Source: Vitis vinifera
Lineage: Eukaryota > Streptophyta > Magnoliopsida > Vitales > Vitaceae
Length of the DNA: 64,000 nucleotides
NCBI RefSeq assembly: GCF_030704535.1
Contig: NC_081818.1
Span: forward strand, 26,265,001 to 26,329,000
Direction: 5' to 3'
The notes beneath the pieces were generated by a model. It had not been told where the DNA came from. It did not search any database and saw only the letters and a list, made by a program, of their open reading frames with translations. Below are positions 47,836 through 61,000 of the stretch, piece by piece (the stretch's first letter is position 1; the number at the start of each line of letters is the position of its first letter). A program made the translations under genes and the position numbers.

Positions 47836-50148
47836 CTAATCACTTGAAGATCCATCATCATCATCTTCATGCTCTGTCACAACCTTCTCTATGAACCTTT
47901 TCCGGACTCCTTCGATAACATCTTCCCTTGATGGACCACTTCCACTTTGGCCATCATTAAGTACGGGATCTGACTGGCATAGAACTAATGCAACACCTAA
48001 TATTTTGAAACAAAACAGAAAACAGAACAGTGAGATATGTAAGAGAAACAAGACAGAAATTTAACAATAAAGACGGACCAAAGAGCAGACCTATCACCCA
48101 TTTTCTTTTTGTGAAAAGGGAAAGGTGGAAGTCAGGAAGAAAGAATAATCAGACCTTAAAATTGTGACTGCTATTTGTTTATTTATTTATTTATTTTTGT
48201 ATTTTTGTTAAAGGAGAAAGGTTAACCAGAACTGATGATTGGCAGCAAGTTGGACTCATACAAAACTACTCAATAGTAATCAATAAGTATGAAATCAGTG
48301 CATGGCTGGTCAAACACCCATTGGGTGACCAAAGCAGTGTCCACAAAGTCGTGGACAATGTACTCACCACAAAAATCCTCCCTACCAGAAAGGTGAAATC
48401 AGTAAGGAGCTTGGATTTACAGATTGTCCAATTGAAAGACGATGTGAAAAGAATGCTTGCAGAATACATATTATTAAAAAATATGCAATTAGCACTGCAG
48501 ATGACCTGAAAATCCACCTACAATATCGGCCAGAATGCAAATTAAATAATGCATTTAGGTAACTGCTGAATTTTATTGCTTAGGTTAAGTCAACCTTATG
48601 GTTGTGCTCTTGTGTAGGTCTGATGAAATGATTGTGTACATATATTCAAAAAAAAAAAAAAAACTCATGATATGAACTCAGATGGTCTTGCCAACCATAC
48701 GATAAAAGACTGACAAGAGAAGACGTCAGTGAGAAGAAATATATAAGATACCTTCAGGTGTGCACCTCCGACCAAAGTTATGCAAGCCCGCATAATTTGC
48801 TTTAACTGCACCATTATTGTACACCAATAGAGTGGGAAGATTACGATCAGGGTAATTAGGAATACAGTCAGTGGATATTATTTTAACAAATTTTGTTGCT
48901 GGGTATCTGGTTGCTAGTTCTTCTAGGCATCGCATAAGCAGCCCACATTCTGGGATTCTGTAAAAAAATTACAACAATTACAGCATAGATAAGGCATGTC
49001 GATACATAGCAATAACCAAACGAAGCACACATCCCCGAATGTAGAACACTTAAGAAACATTTCAAGTATCAATTTGATTGCTGATAAAATGTAGGAAGAT
49101 GAATAAATCAAAATTTTGGTTCTTAAATGCTCAAACATCTGCAATACCACAAAAACAAAAGCCTCTACTTGGTGGCACCTAGAAACAGTATTGGGCTTAG
49201 ATAAGATGCCTCCATTTTCACAGCAACCCAACAGATGAGAGTAAAGACAATGTTGATATGCATCAAAATTTCCATACATTACCCTTCTTTATAAAGAATT
49301 ACGACAACCCAAACATCAGAAGGAGCTTGTGAAACCTCCCTTACGAAATCCGATCCTGATATTGGCATCACTGATCCAAACCTTGAAATCTTAACCGCCT
49401 CTCTCATCTCTGCCAACCTCTTCTTCCTACAAACACACGCCATTCAGAATGAGAATGAATGCTCCCTATTGTTGCCAAGAAAATTCATGACATATTAATT
49501 TTAAGTTAGCTCAAATTCAACTGCCCTAGTGCCTAATAAATTGAAAACATTCAACCCAACTGAGCCAAACAATTTCTGATCACCCAGAAAAGTGTGAAAA
49601 TAGAAAGCAAAATTGTAGCTTTGAGCAGTAGATTTCTCATTATTTTTCATCCCCAGGACAAACACATCAAATATTCCAATTAGTTGATGCGAAAACTGAA
49701 GTGAATTTCTCCGTTCTTAGGAAAAGAAAACAGCCCAAAATATTAAATTTCAGATATTCTGTACTTTCCCCCAGTGTTCACATCAATCGAAGACAGAATT
49801 TTTACTTTTTTTTCAGGACTCACAAACCACAAGAAAGAAAAATAAATAAATAAAGGACATCAATTTTGTTTAATAGAAAGGGTTTGAGAGAGAAAAAAAC
49901 CTATATTCTTCGAGGAAGCGATGGTCATCGAGATCCGGATCGTCTTCGAGATCTTCGAGCTCTTCTTCGGTTTTCTGATCGATCCAGGACTTGTCTTTGG
50001 GTTTGGAGTGGTCATCAGGGGCAGGAGTGAAGGGAGGGGGCTTGAAAGGAGGGTCCTTGGGCGGTAGGTTTCCAAGCTTTCTCTGTATGTCGTCCCACTG
50101 CGTCGAAGCTCCTTCCACATCCTTGTAGACGAAGTGATAATCCGCCAT
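47836..50148 (-). CDS. Phosducin-like protein, thioredoxin fold (PhLP2/PDCL3 family), 252 aa
   Basis: Family members are co-chaperones that work with the CCT chaperonin in folding substrates such as tubulin and actin. Four exons on the minus strand: 49901-50148 (ATG at 50148), 49283-49426, 48752-48957 and 47836-47996; 759 bases with stop, all GT-AG. Residues 1-95 are polar and charged (STQWDDIQRKLGNLPPK, KTEEELEDLEDDPDLDDHRFLEEYRKKRLAEM). Residues about 105-215 form the thioredoxin-like domain (EVSQAPSDVWVVVILYKEG, LEELATRYPATKFVKIISTDCIPNYPDRNLPTLLVYNNG, GRRCTPEGVALVL). It has no CxxC redox pair. The tail is acidic (EHEDDDDGSSSD). Plant databases also name this family viral IAP-associated factor homologue. 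Cytosolic by inference. Confidence 0.9.
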
Positions 50149-51753
50149 TGTTTCTTCTCTCCAAGGACGGAAACCCAGAATTACAATTTATAGGATGACA
50201 CATTTACAATTACTAACAATTCTTGTACTAAAATGTAAAATGATAATTATGCATGAATTACCCCAAAATGTGTCAATGGGTTATTAATTATTATACATTT
50301 ATGCCTCTATATAGACTATATTGTAAAATATTGTTATAATAAAAATAATAATTCTATTATATTATTAATAAAAAATATTGAAAATCACCATCAGTTTTTC
50401 AAAATAGTTTCTTGTTATTAAAAATATATATATAAAAAATACGTTTAACAATAAAAAATTATTTTACTATTTTGGATTTTTAAAAACATAAAACATTTTT
50501 TTATACTTATTTTCATTTATTTTATGAGAACTGTTTTAAGCGATAATTATATAAACATGTAAAATTATTAAAAATAAAATATTAAATATAAAATTTAATT
50601 TAAATATATATTTAAAATATTAAATTTTGATTAAAAATATTTTAGTTTTTCAAATAGGTTTTTATTTTATAAAAATTAAAGAATAATTTTCAAAAATTAT
50701 TCTACAAAACTATTTTTTATATTTGTTTTCAAAAAGAGTTACCCACATCTTACATCTTTTTAATTTTAATTTTTTTATCAGTATATATGTTCTATTTCTT
50801 TTCTCATTCTCCTCTTATATTAAACCATCAAATTAACCTAAAATTTTAAACTGTTGAGTTTGAGACAAAAGTAATATTTAAAAAAAATTAAATAAACCTA
50901 GATGTCTTCTAAAATATTCACCAAATAATCTAGATATTTTTTATTTTTTATTTTTTTTTTCTTGTTAAAATCATGGTCCATTTTCTTTTTCCTTTTTTCC
51001 AATTTCCTTTCTTAATATGCTTTTTAAATTTTCAAAATTCCAGTGTTATATTAGATTATCAATTTAATTTTAAATTATTAAATTTGACACAAAATTAATA
51101 TTTTTGAAAAAATAAAAGTTAAATCTACATTCCTTCATAAATAATTCATTAAATGTGATTGGTAATAATTTTAGAAAATATTTTTAATATTTTATTTTTG
51201 AAAGTGATTTTAGATGATATTTTTAACATTTGAATAATAAAAATTTTAAAGTATTAAAAATATTATAAACACTTCCTAAAATGAATATAAAATAGACTTT
51301 AAATACATTCTTAGAGTGAGTATGATAATGATTTTATGAAACGCTTTTAATTTAAAAAATATTTTTGAAAAAAAAATAAAAATATATTAGATAATAATTA
51401 TTAAAAATATTTTTAATACTTAAATTATAAAAAATTTCAAATATAAAATAAATAAATAAACTAAAAATAATATTTAAAATCACTAAAAAAACACACTCTA
51501 GGTAAGTTAAAAACACCATATTATAATTAGTATCCCATTAAACTATTATCAGAAATAGGATGATCATGGCAAGCATTAAAGATGGGAAAACTATTAGGCT
51601 GGGCCTAAAATCGATAGCCCTGTCCAAGCAATCTTATAATGGGCCCCGGCAAGGCCATCAATCGTCGAGCTCGAGTTTGTTTCCCCCTTTTATACTTCCA
51701 ACTCGCCGAGCTTCTCCTCATACTGAGTTGGGTCACCGATCGGAACCCTAACC
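50149..51753. other. Intergenic region between divergent PhLP and CSN3 genes
   Basis: About 1.6 kb between the two start codons, which point apart. 50290-51550 is very AT-rich. 50390-50740 is a decayed copy of the AT-rich dispersed repeat of 4697-5041. The last 200 bases are more GC-rich and probably contain the CSN3 promoter and leader. Confidence 0.45.
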
Positions 51754-52002
51754 ATGGACAGTGTGGAAGCAGTGGTGACCCAAATTCAAGGCCTCTCCGG
51801 TGGTTCCGGAGACATTTCTCTTCTTCACAGCCTCTTGAAGCAAGCGGATGACCTACTTCACAATGAGTCGACTCGGTTAGCTCCGTTTCTGGAACAGCTT
51901 GATCCTTCCATACACACTCTTGGATATCTCTATCTCCTGTAAGTTTCGATTTCGATTTCGATTTATTCTTTGTAATGTTTACTTTTTCTGAGTCTTGTTA
52001 TA

Positions 52003-52036
<34 letters not shown>

Positions 52037-55000
52037 TTTTTTTTTTGTTGAATAAAGTTATTTTTGCGTATTTTAGTGCTCAATTTCGAAACGGAGAAAA
52101 AGATTAGCACTAGGGCTTGATGGATTAAGAAGAAGTACGCGAAATATTTTCCACAAGTGTTAGAACTTTTCGATTTTGATCCTTTAGGGTTTTGGGTATT
52201 TGGTTTTTGGTCGATTTTTTTATTTCCCATGAAGTGTTTGTGTGTACCTGTGTGCTCGCTTCGGATTTTGATGTTTTGGGATTTGGGAATTTCTTAATTC
52301 ACAATTATTTTTATGATGAAATATCGAGATTACCATACTGGTAATTAGCGTTTTGCAGGATAATATTTAGGGCTGCATATTATGGTTTTATATGCATGGG
52401 CGCATGCTTCTGAGCTTGTGGCCATGTTTCTGTGAGAATATGTATGGAATGTTTGGGTTCATTAATTGGATCTTTGATGTGCTCTTGTTTTCTTGAGGGA
52501 AAGAAATAGATTAATTTGTAGGGAAATGGGAGCCTTCAGATATTGCTTTTGTGCTAAGTTTGTGCCATGATGACATGAAATTTGTTTGAATGAGTTTAAT
52601 TGGAAATAATTTTTTATTTTTTTTTAATACGTGTAGTTAGAAATATGTGGCAATAAGTGTGAGGGGGGAAGTAGGTGGAAGAGGAGTGCATTTAGAAATA
52701 CTTTAAGGAACTGAACTCTTCTTTGTTCCATTCATATATTTATTCAATTGTCAATCATGTTTATTCATAATCTCAACTTTAAGAAGGGAAAACAGAATCT
52801 GAGTTTTTATTTAAATTGCATCTCAGTGCACAAAGACATTGTTCAGGCATACTTCATATCAGTATGTAGTTGATTTTCTTATATGTTAACTTTTATTTTC
52901 ATTTTTTCCTTTTGGCATGTGCCTATATTGATAGAGAAGCATGTACATCTACTCCAATTCCAAAAGAGCAAGCCAATCAACTGGTTCTGTCCATTGCAAA
53001 TTTTATCAACAACTGTTCAGCAGAGCAAATTCATTTGGCACCTGATAAATGTATTCACCTTTACTTTATCTTATATTGTATATGATGTGCACTGATGTCA
53101 TCTAACGACCTTAGCTATTCCTGTTGATGCTGATCTGTTGATCTTGCAGTTGTATCTCTTTGCAAGAGGTTGAAAGACCAAGTTATACTGCTAGAAGCCC
53201 CCATGCGGGGTGTAGCACCAATGCTGACAGCTGTTCGCAAGCTTCAGTCTGCATCTGAACTATTGACTGTTTTACATCCAGATTTTCTTCTTCTTTGTTT
53301 ATTGGCAAAGTGTTATAAAACAGGTCTATGCATTTTGGAGGATGATATTTTTGAAGTTGATCAGCCAAGGGACTTTTTCCTCTATTGTTATTATGGGTGA
53401 GTCGCTTTAGCTTCTTAGCTTTCTCATATGATTTGACACTCCTTACTGATATTATGGTTGAGATGCTTTTGGAAATTCTACTCTAATTCTCGCTTCTTAC
53501 ATACTTTCTTCTGATTCATCTTCCATCCATGAGGTTGTTGTCAGAGTTTAACCTAGACAAGTAGATGTACTTGCAGTTCTTTTTTGCCCCTCAATGTCAG
53601 TTTATCATCAAAATTATGTTCTATTGCCAATGTGCATAAAGCAACCTCAATTCAGTACTGTTAGTGGTGTAAGGTATTACGAACAGGAAAATATTGATTA
53701 GAGTTTTGTGATACGAGGAATGGGTGGGAGACATAATGCATTTTTTCACCTGAATTTGGTGAACTGTTGAATGATTAGAATACAGGAGGCGGTTGGCACC
53801 CTTCTTGGTAAGCTATATTTGGTGGAGAAACAAAGCATCTTTTTTTTTTTTTCTTTTAGTAATATGTTCTATAACTATCTTAAAGAAGTGAAAGCCTAGG
53901 TAGGTAGGGTGTACTTGCAGAATATTGTCACCTTGAGAAGTTGTTTTTGTTTTTCAGTAGGAAACAATATAACAAACAAACAACCTATCAAAGAGGCATG
54001 AACTCCCCTACACAATCCTTTGACTAGGAACACCATGCTTAGAGAGACTCTATGCTTATTCAATGAATTTTCAAAGTGGTAGGCCAAGCTTGCTATCCAC
54101 AAAAAGGAGCATCCCAAAGCTTCACTCTGATAAAAAAATTTGCGTGACAAAAAGTCCAATTACCAAGGCCCTCTTTTTTCTTGAAAGGTCCAAGATATGA
54201 CTTTGGTTGACTCACCCACCACCATAATGTTAGCAAAGGCCTGAGAAACTACCCAAATCAGGTCTACCAACAAGGTTGGTACCTCTGCCCTTATAGCTTG
54301 GCCTAACCCAAAATGTTTGGAGAGAGCTTTAACCATAGTTCTCATATTATGTAATGCTCCAACAATACCTATTTGTCTTGGATTATATGACAAGTAATCC
54401 ATCAAAATTACACTCCATGAGGGCCAAAGCCTATTCGATATGCTCCTCCACAACCCTTCCACTTGTATGACAAGCAACCTTAGATCAAGGATGATCACAC
54501 TCAACTAAGAATTTTGTTTTAGGCAATGATCAATTATATTAATAGCACTCAACAAAGGGGCACACAAAAGGACACATAGTGTATTCATGGTGTCAAAGGT
54601 AAAAAATGGTTAAGGCTACAAAAAAAAAAATAACACTCTTGCCTTACTTAGAGCTCAACCAACTAATAAAATCAATTATGGACAATAAGCAATCTCCTAT
54701 GTACTAGGGAAGTCACTCTAAAAAATATACATAAATGATGTTTGATTACTTGATTCGTTTTTTCAATGTTTTCAAACACTTTGATTTCTCTCGTTCCATA
54801 TGATTCAAAACAAGCACAATGGAGTTGCTTTTCAAGCTTTATTTTTCTTCTTTCCAACAAAGGATCCATGGCTAAGAAAAACATCTCTAATAGAGGAGAG
54901 CATTGTCCACCGGATTCCAAAGAGAGCATAAATTAACTTCCATAACATGACTGCTTTCGAACAATGAAAGAGGACATGGTGAGTCATTTCTTTTTCTTCT

Positions 55001-58000
55001 TTGTGCGGGTGGCATCTATTCAACATCTTCCAATCCCTACTTTTGAGTTGATCTAACTTCAACATTCTTCCTATTTTTTTATGGATAAAAAGAAAAAATT
55101 CAACATTTTTCCCTAATGTAGCTTTCCAAGGAAAAAGTTTAACCCTCATCTAAACCCATCATTCCAAATAACACACTAGGAGAATGTCCATTCTTCCATT
55201 TGATAAGGAAGAACATAGGGATTTAACTATGAATTTTCCACTCTTTGAAATTAGTGAAAACAAATATTATCCCTTGTATCCCTACTAATTGTCTGCATTT
55301 GCAATTTCCCTTAAATAAAAAAAAAAAAAAATCCACCATCTCTCCTAGCTCCTAATCATGAATTTGTCATGTGAAATTGGGGTTCCAACAACTTCCCTCG
55401 CCATTTTGCTTGCACACCTTAGCTACCCATGCATCTTTAGCAGTAGCTATTAAAATAAAGTAAGAAAAGCCTCTCCTAGGGGTTCATCATTGCATCACCT
55501 ATCCTTCAAATTTTCACTCTCCGATTGTTCCCCACCCTAACTTCAATCATACAGTTAAACACCTCTTACCCACTCTTGATTGCCTTAACCCCATCCCATA
55601 CTCTTCTCTTACTCCCTTAGAACACCATCCTCCTTCTTTCCCATACTTCCCTATAATCACCCGCTTCCAAAGGGATTCATTCTCAATTGTGAATCTCCAA
55701 CACCATTTATTGAGGAGAGCCTAGTTTAGATAGTGCAAACTTCTAATGCCCAAGCCCCCACTCCTCTTTTCCTTGTACCTTGTTACTTAGTTCACCGATG
55801 TTGTTGTTGCCTAAGCGCCTCTCTCCCTTAAAGGAAGTCCCTTCGAATATTACTTGCACATGGCAAACTATTTTTGAAATCTTTCCCCCACTACATTCCA
55901 AACTCGAGAATTCTAAAAAGAGGTCCTAGCAAAAGGCCCAAATGGTTTGTGGGGAGGTTACCCACTCTCCAACCCAAAACTATAGCTAGGTCCTTTATAT
56001 TAGCAATCCTCCTAAATAGAATCAACTCACTTTTCTCTAAATTAATTTTTGAACTTGAGATTACCTGAAACCACATGACTGCCTAACTCAAGTGCTCCAT
56101 ATGCTCCTCCTTGGCATTGCATAAAATAAGGGTATCATCAACATATAATAGGTGACCGCATTTCCTTTTTTTTATAGGTAAATAAAAATAGTATTGAGAA
56201 GCACCAAAAAGGGGTGCATTGAAGTACACATGATGTATACAATGACCACCTGAAAGCGCCAAAAAAGGAAAGGGAAAGCAAAAAAACTACTCCCTTCCTC
56301 AAACCAAACCCAACTAACAAATGAAATCAAATAAGGACATCAAACTTTCGCCTATAAATAGCTTGGTCTAGGATAACAAGTTACACATAAACAAGATTTT
56401 CAGTCTTTTTTTTTTATAGATAAGGAAAAGTTGTATATAAAAAAAAAGGGGACATAAAAAACAGTGCGCTCTTTTTTAGAGTATACATGAAGTATACAAA
56501 AGAAACCAAAAGACACAAAATAGAGGAGGAGAGATAGAAACAAAAAACATCACTTGCCCTTACTTAGAGCCTAATCAATCAATGAAACTTACAAACGAAA
56601 AAGAGCTCAAATCTATAGACACCCTAACCCAAGATCAAAGGTTATATACAAAAGAATTTTTCAATTTTTGGAGCGAAAGCTCGTCATTACCAAACGCTAA
56701 CAAATTCATTTCCTTCCAAATTGTCCAAAATATACATAAGGGGGTCGCTTGCCAAGCCTTTTTTTGAACTTTACCCACAAATGACCCATGTCACCCAAGA
56801 AGAGTTTCCTTCACTGAACAAGAAATAATCCAAGACACACCAAAGAGAGAGAAGAAGATTCCATAGAACCCAAGTCTTTGTACAATGAAGAAAAAGGTGA
56901 TCAATCGTCTCTACTTAGAAAGGTAAAGAAAACACCTATTTGCCAAGAAGTGCCCCCTCCTTTGAAGTTGGTTCAAAGTTAAGACTTTTCCCCAAGAAGC
57001 CTCCCAAGCAAAGAAAGCCATCTTAGGAGGTGCGCTCGACCTCCAATTAATTTTTATTTAAAACTTATATTTCATAATATATATATTTAAATTTTTTGAT
57101 ATTTTTGTTGTTTACAATTTTATAATAACTGTCTTTTTGAATTTTTTAAAATAAAAAATTAAAATGATAAATTTGATAATGAGTATTTTTTGTAATTTCT
57201 TAAAATAAAAATTACAGCAATAAATGTGAAAAAAATTAAAATAAAAGGATTATCATGGCAATTTTTCAAAAAGATCATTGATTAAGTTGGTGATTTTTGG
57301 TAACATTGACCTCAACCATTGGATTGTGGCAACAGATGATATTTTCCTTGCTTCACCAATCCAAGTTTCCAATCTTTTCTCAGTTAAGTATCAGCCCATA
57401 TTCGATATTTCAGCCTAAAAATCATCGAAAGCCCCTTATTTTTTAATTCTTGCTTAAACGTGATCCACTTTTCATTTATATATAACCTCATTTTTTGCAA
57501 TGTTTGTGAAGAGCAAATGACATATTTAAGTTGAATACCTATGTGGTTTAAGGTAGCCATGGGGCTAAAAAAAATTTCTAGTCACAAGTGAGTTTATTCT
57601 AGTAAGGAAGTCCCTAATAGGGAGGATTTAGCTTCTTTATTAGGATGCAAAATGGTGAAGTTCACTACTTATTTAGGTCTCCCCCTAGGCATTTCTTTTA
57701 AGTTGTGAGTAGTTTGGGAGGTAGTGGAAGAAAGATTCATTAGGAGGCTTGCTATGTGGAAGAGACAAATATCTTTCAAAGGGTGAAAGGCTAATGCTGA
57801 TCAAAAGTACTATGTCTAGTTTGCCAATAAAATGTATGGCCCTATTTGTTATTCCAAGAAAGATGTCGTCACCTTAGCGATACAACACTAAACATCTCTT
57901 TTCCTTCATTATTCGCCCTAGCCAACTTAAAAGATGCATGGATTGTTGATATATGGGATGAGATTGAGGAGGGACCGCAATGGAGTCCATGTTTCTCAAA

Positions 58001-61000
58001 ACTATTTAATGGTTGGGAGTTAGAAAGTGTTGAGGCATTTCTAGCAAAGCTGCAATAGTATTTTTTGAAAAGGGGCATAGGAAACAGACTGGTATGGAAG
58101 GAATCAAGGGTTGGACTGTTCTCAACCAAACCTTTCTACTCTTGCTTGGAGTCGAAAAGAAAACTTTTCTGGTAAAAGTAGTGTGGAACCCATGGTACCA
58201 ACAAAAGTAGGATTCTTTGCTTAGGAAGCAACTTAGGGGAGAGTCTTGAATTTAGATCAGCTAAAAGGAAGGGGATGAGCTTTGGCAAATAGACGTGATC
58301 TTTGTAGAGTTGAGGAGGAATTAGTTAATCATGTCCTTTTTCATTGTGCAAAGATATAGTAATTATTCTCATTGTTTAAAGTTGAGTAGGTGTTGTCTTC
58401 TACGGTCAAAGAAACATTCTCAAGTTGGCAAGGGACTTTTGGGGGTAAAGAAGCGCATGAAGTTGTGGAATGTTACCCTTTTATACTTATTTTTGACCAT
58501 TTGAAAGTAGAGGAATCATAGAGGTTTTGGTAATGAAGAACAATCAAATCCAGATCTCAAAAACTCTTTGTTGTGTGCTCTCTCTGACTTTGGGGTAGAA
58601 AATACAAGAGAAGTGTTTTTTTTTTTTTTTTGGTCAGTCTTTCCATCTCATTGCCTTTTTGGTACCTTTGTATACTTTTATACATACTTTGGTGTGCATT
58701 CTTTTGATTAGACGCTGTTAGTAATATTCTTGTTTTCCTATAAAAATATATATATATATATATCTTATCATGATCATATTTAAATGCGTAAGTTTGATAA
58801 TTGGTTTTTCATTTTATCAATCTCTTAACCAGCCCAACTTTTGAGTTTTTTAGTAGAATGAGGGATTTCGCTAACAATGTTTCAAATTTGTTATTATGAT
58901 AGGGGGATGATTTGCATAGGACAAAAGCGGTTTCGCAAAGCATTAGAGTTGCTACACAATGTATGTCAGTATTTACTGTTGACTTATTTAATTACCCACC
59001 AATGCTGTTAGCCTGTTACTATTTTAATTATTTGATCATCCTTATTGCATGCCTATTATATTCCAGGTTGTAACTGCTCCCATGTCTACTATAAATGCTA
59101 TAGCTGTTGAAGCCTACAAAAAATACATATTGGTTTCTCTCATTCACAATGGACAGGTTTGCTTTCTTCTTTTTAGTGTACCTTTTTTGGGAGAGCTTGG
59201 AATTTTACACACATTCATTTTAGTAATATATTCTTTTTATTCATGAAAAAATTATGTTATGTATTGATAAAAACATTTATGTCATTCTTTGATCATTGGT
59301 TTGTTACTGTGCTTAGAGAAGTTTTGACTCGGCAGAGTTACATTGTGCTATTTATGATTTTACTTTCTGTCAGCTAATCGGTTTATTATTTTTCTTATCT
59401 TACAGTTCTCTACCACTTTCCCAAAGTACACTTCTTCAGTGGCTCAAAGGAATCTAAAGAACTTCTCTCAGGTAAAGCCGAAAATAGGTTGTGCCCCATA
59501 TACAGCTTGTTGTTACTACCATATGTGTTTGCTCACATACCATCAGGCTGATTGTCTGGGATGAAAGGTTTAGAATAAATAAAGAAAATCCTTTTCCTAG
59601 ATTTAGCCTCATTATGGGTCTTGCAATTCCCCATTTTCCTAACTAGGCCTGCTATAGAGAAAATGCATGTGAGCTTTTTTAGTTCTCCATGCATTCCTCT
59701 TACATATCTCGTGCATAATTCATGCAATGCAGTTGCCTATCCAAAAAAATATAATACAGTAATAATAGATAACTAAAAATAATGGTTCATTTGCATTACA
59801 ATGGTAACTTGAGAAGGAAAAGAGGACCTTCTGTGGACTAGTGTGAAAGTGTGCCTCATAAGTTAAGTGCATTTTTGGTATAAAAACCATAGTAATTGTT
59901 TATTTAGATTTAAATTAAATGTAGATGATTGTTCTCTTGTGAACATGCGCAAACTGGAATTGGTTGCACATGGAGAGATTGCAATGGGGATGCCATAACT
60001 TCATTGGCATCTTCAGATGCTGGTGATGTTGCCAGCAAAGATGAAATACTTGCTTTGCTTTTTCCTTTTTGGTGAGATGTAGTGGAGAAATATGCAAAGA
60101 AGTGTTGCAAGAGCAGACTAGCAAATGATATTTGATGTAGGAATACTGCTAAAGTTTTCTTGAATAGCATCTAGTCTTGAGGGTTTTACTTGGATTGGCA
60201 GTCCTTTTTAGCTGGGCAAAAATTTGATGTTTGCTTTTGTTTGTCCATTGCTAAATTAATCTCATTTTTCTTCAGTTGCTTTTTGAGATCCTCTTTTGGT
60301 GGCTTTTTGGTTGATGAACCTATTAGATGGTTTATGATCAGTCACACTTGGATTCTAATGTCCTTGTTATCTAAGAGTATGTTTGTTTGCTAAATTTTGA
60401 AATTAACTATCTAATGGACAGCACAATATTTGTATTTGTTCTCACAAGCATCATATCTGCAACAATAACAAAAAATTGATTGTCTCCCAAATAATGTCTT
60501 TTCCCATGCATATTTTATTACTTTCTTTTCATGCATATTTTGCCAATCCCTTGGGGGATGTTATTTGGACAAGGTGAATTTTTTGGTCTCCTTTTTTATT
60601 ATTTCATTCTTTTATGAACAGCCCTACCTTGACCTGGCAAATAGTTACAGCAGTGGGAAAATCTCAGAACCAGAGAAATGTATCCAGACAAACAGGGAGA
60701 AGTTTGAAGCAGTGAGTTTTCTATCATTTACTCATTATTCTCTAACTATCTTGACATAGAATCCTGATATCTATGCTTGAAACAAACAGAGTGCATATTT
60801 GAAACTGGTCTTCATGGTAAAATAGTGAAGCTGTCTCTTGGAAGCTAAAATCTGAAAAGCTATGAGTTTTTTTTTCCTCTCAGGACAAGAATCTTGGATT
60901 GGTGAAGCAGGTTGTATCATCTATGTATAAGCGCAATATCCAGAGATTGACTCAGACATACTTGACTCTCTCACTTCAAGATATAGCCAACACAGTGCAA

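Noticed and set aside
48321-48509. 62-codon frame in PhLP intron 3
   Set aside because: Intronic on the other strand from the host gene, no domain and no splice partner.
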